From CALMKX01 sp036274895 (GTDB lineage: Bacteria > Acidobacteriota > Thermoanaerobaculia > Multivoradales > SZUA-115): 64,000 nucleotides of DNA. Positions 1 through 8,350 of this stretch are shown in pieces. The position numbers were made by a program, and so were the translations under genes. The first letter of the stretch is position 1. The number at the start of each line of letters is the position of its first letter. The notes under the pieces were generated by a model that saw only the letters and a program-made list of their open reading frames with translations, was not told the origin of the DNA and made no database searches. The DNA lies in the NCBI GenBank assembly GCA_036274895.1, contig DASUEU010000027.1, positions 253,053 through 317,052 of the forward strand, given 5' to 3'.

Positions 1-124
1 GGGCGTCGGCCCGGCGCTCGAGGCTCTGCTCGAAGATCTTCTGGTCCCGCCAGAAGGCGAGAACCTCCTGCTCGAGCGCGGGAAACGGATAGCCGGGGGG
101 CAGCTCGGGGAATCTCTGGCTCAT
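1..124 (-). CDS. ileS: Isoleucyl-tRNA synthetase, N-terminal fragment (cut by window edge)
   Basis: Only the first 41 codons are present, reading leftward out of the window from an ATG at 124. The peptide begins MSQRFPELPPGYPFPALE and continues EQEVLAFWRDQKIFEQSLER. That is the typical opening of the long (IleS2/eukaryote-like) isoleucyl-tRNA synthetases, where a short acidic helix ending in FW and IFEKS precedes the HIGH-containing Rossmann core. The enzyme charges tRNA-Ile in the cytoplasm. The catalytic motifs are outside the window, so the call rests on the N-terminal signature alone. It shares its strand with the hydrolase-fold gene 53 bases to its right. Confidence 0.75.
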   Translation of the reverse strand, partial: MSQRFPELPPGYPFPALEQEVLAFWRDQKIFEQSLERRADA

Positions 125-177
125 GACGTGGACGCTAGTGGGGCCGCGGATCGCGCGGCGTATTGTAACCGGCGGGG

Positions 178-1170
178 CTACGGGCCGATCTCGGACAGGA
201 ACGACAGGAAGCCACGACCGAAGGCCCGCGGCTGCTCGCGATGGGGCCAGGCTCCACAGGCTTCGAAGATCTGCAGCTCGGCCTTCAAGTGCCGCAGCCA
301 GAGGTCCGCGGTCTCCACCGGAGGGTTGGCGGCCTCGCGTCCCCAAGCGAGCCAGGTGGGCACGCCGAGGCGGGGTAGCAGGTCCTTGACGCCATGGTTC
401 AGGTAGCCTGCCACGTAAGCCGCCAGCGCGGCGTGCGCCCCCGGCTGGTGGCTGGCGACGTAGTGATGCTCGATGGTCGCGGCACTGGCCCGCTCGGGTG
501 AGGCGAAGACGTCCCTCTCGAGGTGATGGGCAATCGCCTTGCGGGTGGTCAGCAGGTTCAAGGCGGAGGTGCCGAGCACCGGCACCTTGAGCATGCGATG
601 GACCAGGGCGTCCTTCAAGTCCGGCTCGTCGCCGTGGACCTCAATCCCCTGGGGGACCACCAAGCCCAGAGCGTGGACTCGCTCGGGGCTGTCGACGGCG
701 ATCTGCACGGCGTAGGCCGCGGGCAGCCCGGCGGCGACGATGGTCGCCCGACCTCCCACCACGTCGTGGAGGAAGTCGTCGATCAACTGGATGTAGAGCT
801 CACCGTCGTAGGTCAGCCGAGGCTTGTCGGAGCGGCCCCAGCCGAGGAGGTCCGGCACGTAGATCCGGTAGCGCTCGGCCAGCAGTTCGGCCACTTCGCG
901 CCATTCCTCGCCGTCGTGGCCCGGGCCGAAGGAGTGCAAGAGCACCAGGGGAGGGCCTGAGCCGATGCGCTGAAAGGCCACCTCGCCTTCGGTCCACGCG
1001 TAACGCTGGCTGCGTCCCCACCGGGGCGGGGCGAGCTTGCCCGCCCGGCGCCGGATGACGGCGTTGGCGATCGCCGGTACGCCGATGGCGGCAGCGCCGA
1101 TCAGCAGCCCCTGGATCAGGCGCTTCCGGCGCTTCCGGCGTTGCAGCTCCTCGGCGCTTTCTGTGGCCAT
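178..1170 (-). CDS. Alpha/beta-hydrolase-fold protein lacking the usual serine nucleophile
   Basis: 330 aa. A basic stretch (RRKRRKR) and a hydrophobic segment at about residues 18-38 suggest membrane anchoring. The rest has an alpha/beta-hydrolase layout: an oxyanion-loop region LVLLHSFGPGHDGEEW, a VPDLLGWGRSDKP block, and a C-terminal histidine region GAWPHREQP. Where the family has GxSxG, this protein reads VAAGLPAAYA, so a glycine sits at the expected nucleophile position. Either it is a non-hydrolytic member or chemistry uses another residue. The substrate is unknown. Its ATG lies back to back with def, 144 bases away. Confidence 0.7.
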   Translation of the reverse strand: MATESAEELQRRKRRKRLIQGLLIGAAAIGVPAIANAVIRRRAGKLAPPRWGRSQRYAWTEGEVAFQRIGSGPPLVLLHSFGPGHDGEEWREVAELLAERYRIYVPDLLGWGRSDKPRLTYDGELYIQLIDDFLHDVVGGRATIVAAGLPAAYAVQIAVDSPERVHALGLVVPQGIEVHGDEPDLKDALVHRMLKVPVLGTSALNLLTTRKAIAHHLERDVFASPERASAATIEHHYVASHQPGAHAALAAYVAGYLNHGVKDLLPRLGVPTWLAWGREAANPPVETADLWLRHLKAELQIFEACGAWPHREQPRAFGRGFLSFLSEIGP

Positions 1171-1314
1171 GGGAGCTGGACAATACCATGGGGTCTCGGG
1201 GTCTCGGGCGCCCCTGGCCCAGGACTTGCGTGAGCGCCGCCCCCAGACTCCCGGCCGGCAGTGGAGACGATTTCGCCGGTCAAGTCGTACACTCTCTCAC
1301 CTGAGGCCCTGCTC

Positions 1315-1866
1315 ATGGCGACCCTTCCCATCGTGCGACTCGGCCATCCGGCACTGCGGACCGCGGCCCGTCCCCTGGACCCTTCCCAGCTCGGCAGCGA
1401 AGGGATCCAGAACCTGATCGACGACATGATCGAGACCATGCGTTCCGCCGGCGGCGTCGGAATCGCCGCGCCACAACTGGGAGTGGAGCTGCAGGTTTTC
1501 GTCTACGAGGCGGGAGACGGCGAGGGCAGCGGCATCCCTCTGACCGTGGCGGTCAACCCTCTGGTCACCCCGCAGCAAGGAGAGCTGGTCTACGACTGGG
1601 AGGGCTGCCTCTCCATCCCCGACCTGCGAGGCCTGGTGCCCCGCCATCCGGCCGTGAAGCTTTCCGGGCTCGACCGCCAGGGCCGCCCGTTCGAGCGCAC
1701 GGCCGCGGACTTCGAGGCCCGCATCATCCAACATGAGAACGACCACCTGAACGGTATCGTTTTCCTCGACCGCATGCGGGACCTGAAGTCCCTGGCCTAC
1801 CTGCCGGAGCGCGAGCGCTACTGGCTGGCGGAGGAGGGAGAGCCGGAGGACGAGACGGTCGGCTAG
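1315..1866 (+). CDS. def: Peptide deformylase
   Basis: 183 aa. Removes the N-formyl group from new proteins and depends on a metal ion. All three deformylase motifs are visible: GGVGIAAPQ (residues 47-55), EGCLS (96-100, metal-binding Cys98) and QHENDH (139-144) with the HExxH metal site at H140, E141 and H144. An in-frame GTG at 1261 would add 18 residues. I chose the ATG at 1315 because family members start a few residues before the IVRLGHPALR block. It is followed after 17 bases by rlmH and probably heads a cotranscribed run of translation and repair genes. Confidence 0.96.
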   Translation: MATLPIVRLGHPALRTAARPLDPSQLGSEGIQNLIDDMIETMRSAGGVGIAAPQLGVELQVFVYEAGDGEGSGIPLTVAVNPLVTPQQGELVYDWEGCLSIPDLRGLVPRHPAVKLSGLDRQGRPFERTAADFEARIIQHENDHLNGIVFLDRMRDLKSLAYLPERERYWLAEEGEPEDETVG

Positions 1867-1883
1867 TCGCCGTCTCGCCGGCC

Positions 1884-2360
1884 ATGGGGCGTGAGCTGCT
1901 GGTGGTGTGGGCCGGTCGGCATCAGCGCAAGGGCTGGGACGATCTCTGCGGCGACTACCGGCGCCGGATCGAACGCTTCGCCCCTCTGCGGGACGTGGCG
2001 GTGAAGTCTCGCGAGGTGGCCAGCAGCCCCGGTCGCCCCGAGGCCGAGGCACGAGCCCTGCTCGCCGCCCTCCCCGAGCCCTGCTGGACCGTCGCCCTCG
2101 ACCGCAAGGGCAAGACCTTCACCTCCGAGGAGCTGGCCGACTGGCTGGAGCGCCGCCGCCAGGATTGGCCCCATCCGATCGCCTTCCTGATCGGCTCCGA
2201 TCTCGGCCTCCCGCCTCGAGTCCTGGCAGGAGCCCGCGAGCAGATCTCCCTCGGCCCCCTCACCCTGCCCCACGAGCTCGCTCGCCTGGTGCTCTACGAG
2301 CAGCTCTATCGGGCTCTTTCTCTGTCAGCAGGAATAAACTACCATCGCGGCGAGTTCTAG
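1884..2360 (+). CDS. rlmH: 23S rRNA pseudouridine-1915 N3-methyltransferase
   Basis: 158 aa, the usual length for this SPOUT (knotted) methyltransferase, which modifies pseudouridine 1915 in helix 69 of 23S rRNA on the assembled ribosome. Visible signatures are the ALDRKGKTFTSEELADWL strand-helix, the SAM-binding knot region FLIGSDLGLP, and the C-terminal LPHELARLVLYEQLYRA followed by GINYHRGEF, nearly invariant in RlmH. It lies 17 bases after def. No oddities were seen. Confidence 0.96.
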   Translation: MGRELLVVWAGRHQRKGWDDLCGDYRRRIERFAPLRDVAVKSREVASSPGRPEAEARALLAALPEPCWTVALDRKGKTFTSEELADWLERRRQDWPHPIAFLIGSDLGLPPRVLAGAREQISLGPLTLPHELARLVLYEQLYRALSLSAGINYHRGEF

Positions 2361-2422
2361 CCTTGCTAAGCATCGAGAGACGCGTTTGGTGAGGAGATCT
2401 TTCCAGGGCAAGGAGAGAAGGC

Positions 2423-2836
2423 GTGCCGGAGACGAAGAAGAACCACAAGACATCAGACATCCTCTCTTCGGAGATCGTCGAGGATCTTCGCCAGCAGCTT
2501 CTGGCGAAGCGGCAGCGCATCATGGACCTCTACGAGGCCGACGTGAAGGCCGGTCAGGAATCCGCGCAAGAAGACACCGACGACTACGTCGACCGCGCCA
2601 ACAGCTCCTACAACCGCGAGCTGATGTTCTCCTTGTCGAGCGCCGAGCGCGATCAGCTGATCGAGATCGACGATGCCCTGAGGCGCCTGGACCAGGGCAC
2701 TTACGGCTTCTGCCAGTACTCCGGCAAGCCCATCGGCCTGCCGCGCCTGCAGGCGATCCCCTGGGCGCGTTACAGTGTCGAATACCAGGAGCTGGCCGAG
2801 AAGGGATTGCTCGACGAGGATGGCGCCGCCTCCTAA
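2423..2836 (+). CDS. TraR/DksA-family protein with a degenerate zinc finger
   Basis: 137 aa, starting at a GTG preceded by a strong AAGGAGA ribosome-binding site. Architecture: an N-terminal helix pair (residues about 12-75) with acidic residues QEDTDDYVDRAN at the coiled-coil tip, then the C-terminal globular domain. DksA proteins bind RNA polymerase through the secondary channel and modulate promoters in the stringent response. The zinc-ribbon block reads YGFCQYSGKPIGLPRLQAIP and continues WARYSVEYQE. Only the first of the four cysteines survives, the others being Ser, Ser and Tyr-type residues, so it cannot bind zinc conventionally. Cysteine-poor DksA2-type proteins are known. The function is inferred from the fold. 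Confidence 0.85.
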   Translation: MPETKKNHKTSDILSSEIVEDLRQQLLAKRQRIMDLYEADVKAGQESAQEDTDDYVDRANSSYNRELMFSLSSAERDQLIEIDDALRRLDQGTYGFCQYSGKPIGLPRLQAIPWARYSVEYQELAEKGLLDEDGAAS

Positions 2837-2917
2837 TCAGACCACGCGACCGCTCCTGCGAGCCGGCCGCGCGACCGGCCCGGCGGAGGGCACGCAGTCC
2901 CGGGGGTTCTCCCCGCG

Positions 2918-4330
2918 ATGAGGATCCGCACCTTCGTCGGTGTCCTGGTGGCCCTCGGCCTCGTCGTCCTCGTTTCCTATCTGACCGTCCTCAACCGGGA
3001 AGTCCTGGCCCAGCCGTTCGACCTGGCCGGGCTCGTCCGGGTTCCTCTCTACAGCGCCTTGCTGGTGGTCTTCGGGCTGGGCTTCCTGCCGCCCGCCACT
3101 TCGCTGCTGGTCGGCACCGTCAAGCGCGAGCTGGCCCTGCGCGACGAGCGCCGCAAGGCCCGTGAGGCGGAGAGCCTCCAGGCGAGCTTTCGGCGGGGGG
3201 TGGATTTCCAATCCGCCGGCCAGCTGGACAAGGCGGCCTCCGAGCTGGCGGTGGTGGTGGACGGCCGGCCCGAGGACTTTCCGGCCTTGCTGCGTTACGG
3301 CGAAGTGCTGCGCCAGCTCGGGCGAGTGGGTGAGGCGATCGACCTGCACCAGCGGCTGGCTGTGCTCTTCCCGGCGAACGTCGCCCCGCTCTACCAGCTG
3401 GCCGAGGACTACGACTCCCGGGGCGAGCCCGAGGTGGCGCGCGAGATCTGCAACCGCATCCTGCGGGACTTTCCCCAGGCGGGCTTGGCTGTGCTGCTGC
3501 GCCGCCGCAATGCGGCGATCGTCGCCAGCCAGTTCGAGCGCGCCACCCTGCTCCAGGAAGAGATCAATGCCCTGCGCGAGGGCCTGCCGGTCAGCGCTGA
3601 GGAGGAGAGGATCGGTCTGGGTCTCACCTACCAGCGAGGGGTGGCCGAGCTCGAGGCCGATCGAGTCCATCAAGCGATCGAGATCTTCCGTTCGGTTCTC
3701 GCTCGCGAGCCGCGTTTCATCCCCGCGATCTTGATGCTCGGCGAGGCCGAGCTGGTGCGCGACGACGAGGACGCTGCCGTCGAGCAGTGGCTCGCGGGCT
3801 ACCGCGAGACCGGCAACCCGGTGTTCCTCCAGCGCCTCGAGGACCACCAGATCGAGGGCGAGGACCCGCGCCGGGCGATCGAGATGCTGCGCCGGCTGAT
3901 CGCCGAGTCGAAGAACGACCTGGTGCCGCGCTTCTTCCTCGGCCGCCTCTACGACCGGCTGGAGATGCACGAGGATGCCCTGAAGCTCTACCAGAGCATC
4001 GGCGACCGGGTGGCCAGCTCGCCGACTTACCACTTCCTGATCGCCCGCATCCACGAGCGCCGGGGTGATGTCACCCGGGCCCTCGACGCTTACCACTCTT
4101 TGACCGAGCAGCTCGGCCTGCCGAGCTACGAGTACCGCTGCCGGGTCTGCTCCGCTCCCCAACCCGAGTGGCGGGACCGCTGCGACCGTTGTGGCTCCTG
4201 GAACTGCGTGGAGCTCGACTTCGAGGAGGAGCACGTCACCCTCGAAGCCCTCGGCGTCAAGGAAGCGCCCGTCTGGGAGGTCCCGGCTGGGTGGGACGCC
4301 CGCGATCTGGCGGACGAAGGCGCGAAGTAG
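2918..4330 (+). CDS. LapA-LapB fusion: membrane-anchored TPR protein with rubredoxin-like zinc ribbon
   Basis: 470 aa. Residues 1-75 hold two hydrophobic segments separated by an NREVLAQPFDLAG loop, resembling the LapA/YciS (DUF1049-type) domain. Residues about 85-390 form a run of TPR units. The C-terminus carries CRVCSAPQPEWRDRCDRCGSW, the paired CxxC rubredoxin-like metal site of LapB/YciM. In enterobacteria LapA and LapB are separate adjacent genes that control LPS assembly and proteolysis of LpxC by FtsH. Here both parts lie in one chain. An equivalent role in outer-membrane lipid balance is inferred. It lies between the dksA-like gene and holA on the same strand. Confidence 0.82.
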   Translation: MRIRTFVGVLVALGLVVLVSYLTVLNREVLAQPFDLAGLVRVPLYSALLVVFGLGFLPPATSLLVGTVKRELALRDERRKAREAESLQASFRRGVDFQSAGQLDKAASELAVVVDGRPEDFPALLRYGEVLRQLGRVGEAIDLHQRLAVLFPANVAPLYQLAEDYDSRGEPEVAREICNRILRDFPQAGLAVLLRRRNAAIVASQFERATLLQEEINALREGLPVSAEEERIGLGLTYQRGVAELEADRVHQAIEIFRSVLAREPRFIPAILMLGEAELVRDDEDAAVEQWLAGYRETGNPVFLQRLEDHQIEGEDPRRAIEMLRRLIAESKNDLVPRFFLGRLYDRLEMHEDALKLYQSIGDRVASSPTYHFLIARIHERRGDVTRALDAYHSLTEQLGLPSYEYRCRVCSAPQPEWRDRCDRCGSWNCVELDFEEEHVTLEALGVKEAPVWEVPAGWDARDLADEGAK

Positions 4331-4357
4331 GCTGCGCCCGGCCGCCCACTCCTCACC

Positions 4358-5785
4358 ATGCTCGAGCGCTTGCTCGCGAGCCTCGCCAACGGCCCCGCCG
4401 GGGCCGTCTACCTGATCCACGGTGACCTGGTGCTCGCCGAGCCGGCGGCGCTGCGCCTCGCCGAAGCCATCGGCGAGCGCGGCAGCGTGAGCCCGGAGGT
4501 TCGGCGCCATCCACCCCGCCTCACACCCCTGCTCGACGACCTCAAGACCTACTCCCTCTTTGGCGGCGGCAAGGTGGTCGTGGCGATCGACACCGCCGCC
4601 CTCGCCGACCGTCGCGATGCCGCCGACCTGATCGACGAGGCCGAGGACGCGCTGCCGATCGACGACCCCTCCGAGCTGCCGTCACGGGCCCGGCCGGGTG
4701 CCTCGCGGCTGCTCCAGGCGCTGCGCCTCTTCGAGCTGTCCCCCGAAGGCGGCAATCCCCTCGAGCGGATCGAGGCCTTGCCGAAGTGGGTGTTGGAGGG
4801 GGGCAAGAAGCTGCGGCAGAGGAAGCCTCGGGGCCGGTCGAAGGTCGAGCTCGAGGCCCTCGTCCACGGCCTGGCGAGGTTGCTCGAGTCGGCGCGGGGA
4901 GCAGGCCTTGCGGGGTGGGCCGAGGGGGATCTCGCCGAGCTGGCCGAGGCGGTGCACAAGGGCTTCCCGGAGGGTCATACGCTGGTGCTCGCCGAGCGGG
5001 AGGTGGCCGCTGACCATCCGGTGGCGCGGGCCCTGGCCGAACGGGGCGCGGTGCTGGCGGTGGGCACCGTGACCGGCGAGCGCGGGGGCGGCTTCTCCGG
5101 CCTCGACCCGCTTGCGGCCGAGCTCACCCGCCAGACCGGCGTGCAGATCGACCGGGACGCGCTCGCCGAGCTGGCCCGCCGGACTCTGCGCCAGGAGCGC
5201 GACGGCGGGGTCGAGGCGGACTCCACCGCCCGCTTCGCCGGCGAGTACCGCAAGCTCGCCAGCTTGGCGGCCCAGCGCGGCCGGATCGACCGCCGGGCGG
5301 TCGAGGAAGCGGTCGAGGATCGGGGGCAGGAGGACGTCTGGCAACTGCTTGACGCCGTGGGGGCCGGACGGGCGGGCGAGGCTCTCTCCCGGCTGCGGCG
5401 CTACCTCGGCTCCGCCGAGGACGCCCTGGCCGCGCGGCTCTCCCTCTTCGCCCTACTCGCCGCCCTCTGCCGCCAGATCGCCGCCCTACGCGGCCTGATG
5501 GCCGAGCGGGGGGTCCCCGTCGGCGAGACCCAGTACAAGCGCTTCGAGATGCGCTGGGCCACGGTGCTCGCGGCGGATCTCGCCGACGGGGTCAAGAGCC
5601 CCCTCGCCGGCCTCAACCCGTTCCGCCTGTTCAAGGCCTACCTCGCCGCCTGCCGCATTCCGCCGGAGGAGGCGGCCCTCCTGCCCTGGCGGGCCCTCGA
5701 GGCCGAGATCGGCTTGAAGGGGGGAAGCGACGACCCCGACGCCGTGCTCGCCGACCTGCTGGTGCACCTCGCCCGGCCGCGTTAG
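4358..5785 (+). CDS. holA: DNA polymerase III delta subunit
   Basis: 475 aa. HolA is the clamp-loader subunit that opens the beta sliding clamp. Visible features are the N-terminal GAVYLIHGDLVLAEPAALRLAEA block of the AAA-like fold, LKTYSLFGGGKVVVAIDTA (domain 1), and the C-terminal collar helices with AALCRQIAALRGL and PFRLFKAYLAACRIP. The protein is longer than most HolA (about 340 aa). The surplus is an insertion at about residues 85-210, rich in Arg, Lys, Glu and Gly, between the first strands and VLAEREVAADHPVARAL. No Walker A is seen, as expected for delta. mutM follows after 10 bases. Confidence 0.85.
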   Translation: MLERLLASLANGPAGAVYLIHGDLVLAEPAALRLAEAIGERGSVSPEVRRHPPRLTPLLDDLKTYSLFGGGKVVVAIDTAALADRRDAADLIDEAEDALPIDDPSELPSRARPGASRLLQALRLFELSPEGGNPLERIEALPKWVLEGGKKLRQRKPRGRSKVELEALVHGLARLLESARGAGLAGWAEGDLAELAEAVHKGFPEGHTLVLAEREVAADHPVARALAERGAVLAVGTVTGERGGGFSGLDPLAAELTRQTGVQIDRDALAELARRTLRQERDGGVEADSTARFAGEYRKLASLAAQRGRIDRRAVEEAVEDRGQEDVWQLLDAVGAGRAGEALSRLRRYLGSAEDALAARLSLFALLAALCRQIAALRGLMAERGVPVGETQYKRFEMRWATVLAADLADGVKSPLAGLNPFRLFKAYLAACRIPPEEAALLPWRALEAEIGLKGGSDDPDAVLADLLVHLARPR

Positions 5786-5795
5786 CCTGACGCCA

Positions 5796-6620
5796 ATGCC
5801 CGAGCTACCCGAGGTCGAGGTTCTGCGGCGCAGCCTCGCTTCCCGGCTGACCGGGGAGCGCATCACCGCGGTCGAGGTCAGGAACACGGCCCTGCGGGAG
5901 CCGGTCGACCCGGCCGAGCTCGATGCCGCCGTCCGGGGGCGCCGGGTGCTGCAGCTGAGGCGGCGCTCGAAGTACTTGCTGATCGACCTCGAAGGCGGCC
6001 ACACCCTGGTGATCCACCTGGGCATGAGCGGGCGGCTCACCCTGGCCGGCGTCAACCAACCCCCCGAGGCCCACGAGCACCTGGTCTTCCGGCTGGCCTC
6101 CGGCAACAAGCTGCGCTTTCGCGACCCGCGCCGCTTCGGCCTGGTCTTCGCGGCGCCGACCGCCTCCCTCGATGCCGACCGCCACTTCGCCGAGCTGGGC
6201 ATCGAGCCGCTGACCGACACCTTCTCGGGCGAGGTGCTGGCGGCTGCCGCGAAGGGCCGCCGCGGGCCGGTGAAGGCGTTCCTGATGGATGCCTCGGTGG
6301 TCGTCGGCGTGGGCAACATCTACGCCAGCGAGGCGCTCTTTGCGGCCGGCATCCACCCCCTGCGCTCGGTGGCCCGAATCTCCTCGGCGCGGTGGCAGAG
6401 CCTGGCCACGGCGGTGCGTGTGGTGCTCGAGCGGGCCATCGCCGAGGGCGGCACCACCTTGAACGACTTCACCGACGGGGAGGGCAACAGTGGCTACTTC
6501 CAGGTCTCCCTCGCCGTCTACGACCGGGAGGGCCAGCGCTGCCGCCGGTGCAGCGGCATCATCCGGCGCAAGGTGCTCGGCAACCGCAGCACCTACTACT
6601 GCCCCCGCTGCCAGACTTGA
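5796..6620 (+). CDS. mutM: Formamidopyrimidine-DNA glycosylase
   Basis: 274 aa. Excises 8-oxoguanine and formamidopyrimidines from DNA and nicks the strand. The mature N-terminus MPELPEVEVLRRSL supplies the catalytic Pro2 and Glu3. The helix-two-turn-helix signature GVGNIYASEALFAAGIHP is present. The C-terminal zinc finger CRRCSGIIRRKVLGNRSTYYC then PRC has all four cysteines. Length and motif order are those of canonical Fpg. It is 10 bases downstream of holA, so the two are likely cotranscribed. Confidence 0.97.
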   Translation: MPELPEVEVLRRSLASRLTGERITAVEVRNTALREPVDPAELDAAVRGRRVLQLRRRSKYLLIDLEGGHTLVIHLGMSGRLTLAGVNQPPEAHEHLVFRLASGNKLRFRDPRRFGLVFAAPTASLDADRHFAELGIEPLTDTFSGEVLAAAAKGRRGPVKAFLMDASVVVGVGNIYASEALFAAGIHPLRSVARISSARWQSLATAVRVVLERAIAEGGTTLNDFTDGEGNSGYFQVSLAVYDREGQRCRRCSGIIRRKVLGNRSTYYCPRCQT

Positions 6621-6659
6621 GGCGCTCGCTCGGCCGAGGCTCAGGCTAGAATCGCCGTC

Positions 6660-7205
6660 GTGCTGAACCTCGACATCGACGCCTTCCTTCGCCACTTCCG
6701 CCGCCAGCGCGAGTGGACCCACGCCCTGGTGCGAGCCGTTCCGGAAGAGTACTTCTCCTGGGCGCCGGCCCCGGACGCCTTCAGCTGCGGTGGCCTCGTC
6801 GTCCACCTGATTCAGAGCGAGGTGTTCTGGCGCCGCCTCGTGCTGGCCGCCGCCCGCGGCGAGAAGCTCGATCCCTTCCAGATCCAGGGCTCGGGCCAGG
6901 ACCGGCTGACCGCCTTCCGACCCGGAAACCTCTCCGGCAGCCAGACCACCAAGTTCGGCTCGACCTTCGCCGAGTGCCTGGTGGCCTGGCGAGAGGTGCA
7001 GGCCAAGACCGAAGAGGAGCTGGCGACCCTCGGGGACCTTGATCTCGGGGCCATCGAGGTTACCCACCCCCTGACCACGCTCACCACCTCGGCCGCCGAG
7101 ATGCTGCTGATCAAGATCGAGCACGAAGCCCATCACCGAGGCCAGCTCTCGGCCTACCTCAAGCAGCTCGGACTGTCCCAACCGCCCGTTCTGGGACTGC
7201 CGTGA
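6660..7205 (+). CDS. DinB-superfamily four-helix-bundle protein
   Basis: 181 aa, GTG start. DinB/YfiT-type metalloproteins are four-helix bundles with a three-histidine metal site, and include thiol-dependent transferases and proteins of unknown role. Here the first ligand is the His in VVHLIQSEVFW (around residue 44). The other two lie in EHEAHHRGQLSAYLKQLG near the C-terminus, the HxxxH pattern of the family. The N-terminal helix (FLRHFRRQREWTHALV) and the EEYFSWAPAPDAFSCGGLV segment are also typical. The substrate cannot be deduced. Its stop overlaps the GTG start of udk by four bases (GTGA), indicating translational coupling. Confidence 0.85.
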   Translation: MLNLDIDAFLRHFRRQREWTHALVRAVPEEYFSWAPAPDAFSCGGLVVHLIQSEVFWRRLVLAAARGEKLDPFQIQGSGQDRLTAFRPGNLSGSQTTKFGSTFAECLVAWREVQAKTEEELATLGDLDLGAIEVTHPLTTLTTSAAEMLLIKIEHEAHHRGQLSAYLKQLGLSQPPVLGLP

Positions 7206-7828
7206 CCGCCGTCGTCCTCGGTGTCGCCGGCGGCACCGGCTCCGGGAAGACGACGGTCGCGCAGGCGATCTTGGGCTCCGTCGGTGCCGACCGCATCGCC
7301 TTCCTCGAGCAGGACGCCTACTACGCCGACGTGGTCTGGCGTGACGCCGAGGAGATCCGCCGCCACAACTTCGATCACCCCGACTCTCTCGACACGGCGT
7401 TGATGATCGAGCACCTGGTGGCCCTGAAGGCCGGCCGGCCGGCGGAGGTGCCGATCTATGACTTCGTGAATCACCGCCGCCGGCCGGAGACCCGCCGGGT
7501 GGAGCCCCGGCCGGTGGTCGTGGTCGAGGGCATCCTCCTCTTCGTCGAGCTCGAGTTGCGCGAGCTGCTCGACTTCAAGGTCTTCGTCGATACCCCGCCG
7601 GACATCCGGCTGATCCGCCGCCTGCGCAGGGACATCCGGGACCGCGGCCGGGACCCCCACGACGTGTTGCGCCAGTACGAGGAGCAGGTCCGGCCCATGC
7701 ACGAAGAGTTCGTGGAGCCCTCGAAGCGCTACGCCGACATCATCGTGCCCGAGGGGGGCGAGAACCGTGTCGCCCTGGACATGCTGGTGGCACGCGTCGA
7801 GCAGTTGCTGGCCGTCGCCAGCGCGTAG
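7202..7828 (+). CDS. udk: Uridine kinase
   Basis: 208 aa. Phosphorylates uridine and cytidine in pyrimidine salvage. The P-loop GVAGGTGSGKTTVAQAI lies at residues 6-22. The substrate-binding stretch LEQDAYYADVVWRDAEE and the NFDHPDSLDTALMIEHL block are those of Udk. The FVDTPPDIRLIRRLRRDIRDRGRD lid and the VRPMHEEFVEPSKRYADIIVP motif follow. Length matches bacterial Udk (about 210 aa). It starts at a GTG overlapping the DinB gene. The facing gene ends two bases downstream, so no separate terminator fits between them. Confidence 0.95.
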   Translation: MTAVVLGVAGGTGSGKTTVAQAILGSVGADRIAFLEQDAYYADVVWRDAEEIRRHNFDHPDSLDTALMIEHLVALKAGRPAEVPIYDFVNHRRRPETRRVEPRPVVVVEGILLFVELELRELLDFKVFVDTPPDIRLIRRLRRDIRDRGRDPHDVLRQYEEQVRPMHEEFVEPSKRYADIIVPEGGENRVALDMLVARVEQLLAVASA

Positions 7829-7830
7829 GC

Positions 7831-8313
7831 CTACCTGCGAGCGAGGGTCACCGTCCTGGTCGCCGACACCGGCAGGCCCGGAACGGCTTCCTCGAGCTGC
7901 CAGACGTCGTTGCCCTGGGCGTCTTTCGAGCCGGCGAGGTAGCGGGCGGCGACCAGCCGGACCTCGACCGTCAGGCGGCCGTCCACAGCGGCCGGCCGGC
8001 CGGTCTCCGTGGTCCAGAAGTTGTAGAGCTGGACGGTCTGGCTGGCCCCCGGTGCGAGCTTCTCGAGGAAGGCCTGGTTGCTGTAGACCGTCAGGGGCTG
8101 CCCGTTCAGTCGGACCTCGAAGCGCAGGCTCGAAACCATCCGCGCCGAGCCGTTCTTGAGCGTCACCCGCAGCTTGCAGAGCGTGTCGGCGGCCGGTTGG
8201 GCGGGCTCGAGGGAGACCTCGCCGAGCTCGATGGGGGCCGGGGCCGCGGGGGGCTGGGCCAGAGCCGGCGGGGTCGCCAGCAGGGCCAGGATGAGCAGCG
8301 AGACGAGCTTCAC
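7831..8313 (-). CDS. Secreted protein of unknown function with a predicted beta-sandwich fold
   Basis: 160 aa from a GTG at 8313. This start gives a clean signal peptide (MKLVSLLILALLATPPALAQ) with cleavage after ALA. An upstream ATG at 8364 would put 17 polar residues before the signal peptide. The mature part is strand-rich: a pattern of ELGEVSLEPAQPAADTLCKLRVTLKN, then SLRFEVRLNGQPLTVYSNQAFLEKLAPGASQTVQLYNFW, resembling FxLYD/CARDB-like extracellular beta-sandwich proteins. I do not recognise a catalytic motif. It is convergent with udk and divergent from the O-methyltransferase gene. Confidence 0.75.
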   Translation of the reverse strand: MKLVSLLILALLATPPALAQPPAAPAPIELGEVSLEPAQPAADTLCKLRVTLKNGSARMVSSLRFEVRLNGQPLTVYSNQAFLEKLAPGASQTVQLYNFWTTETGRPAAVDGRLTVEVRLVAARYLAGSKDAQGNDVWQLEEAVPGLPVSATRTVTLARR

Positions 8314-8350
8314 GGGGGGATCGTAGCAGGCGCTGGTAGGATCCCGCTCC

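Noticed and set aside
2837..4510. Long minus-strand open frame over the LapA-LapB gene
   Set aside because: Antisense to a gene with clear motifs. Composition is Glu/Val/Leu/Gly-rich and typical of complement frames.
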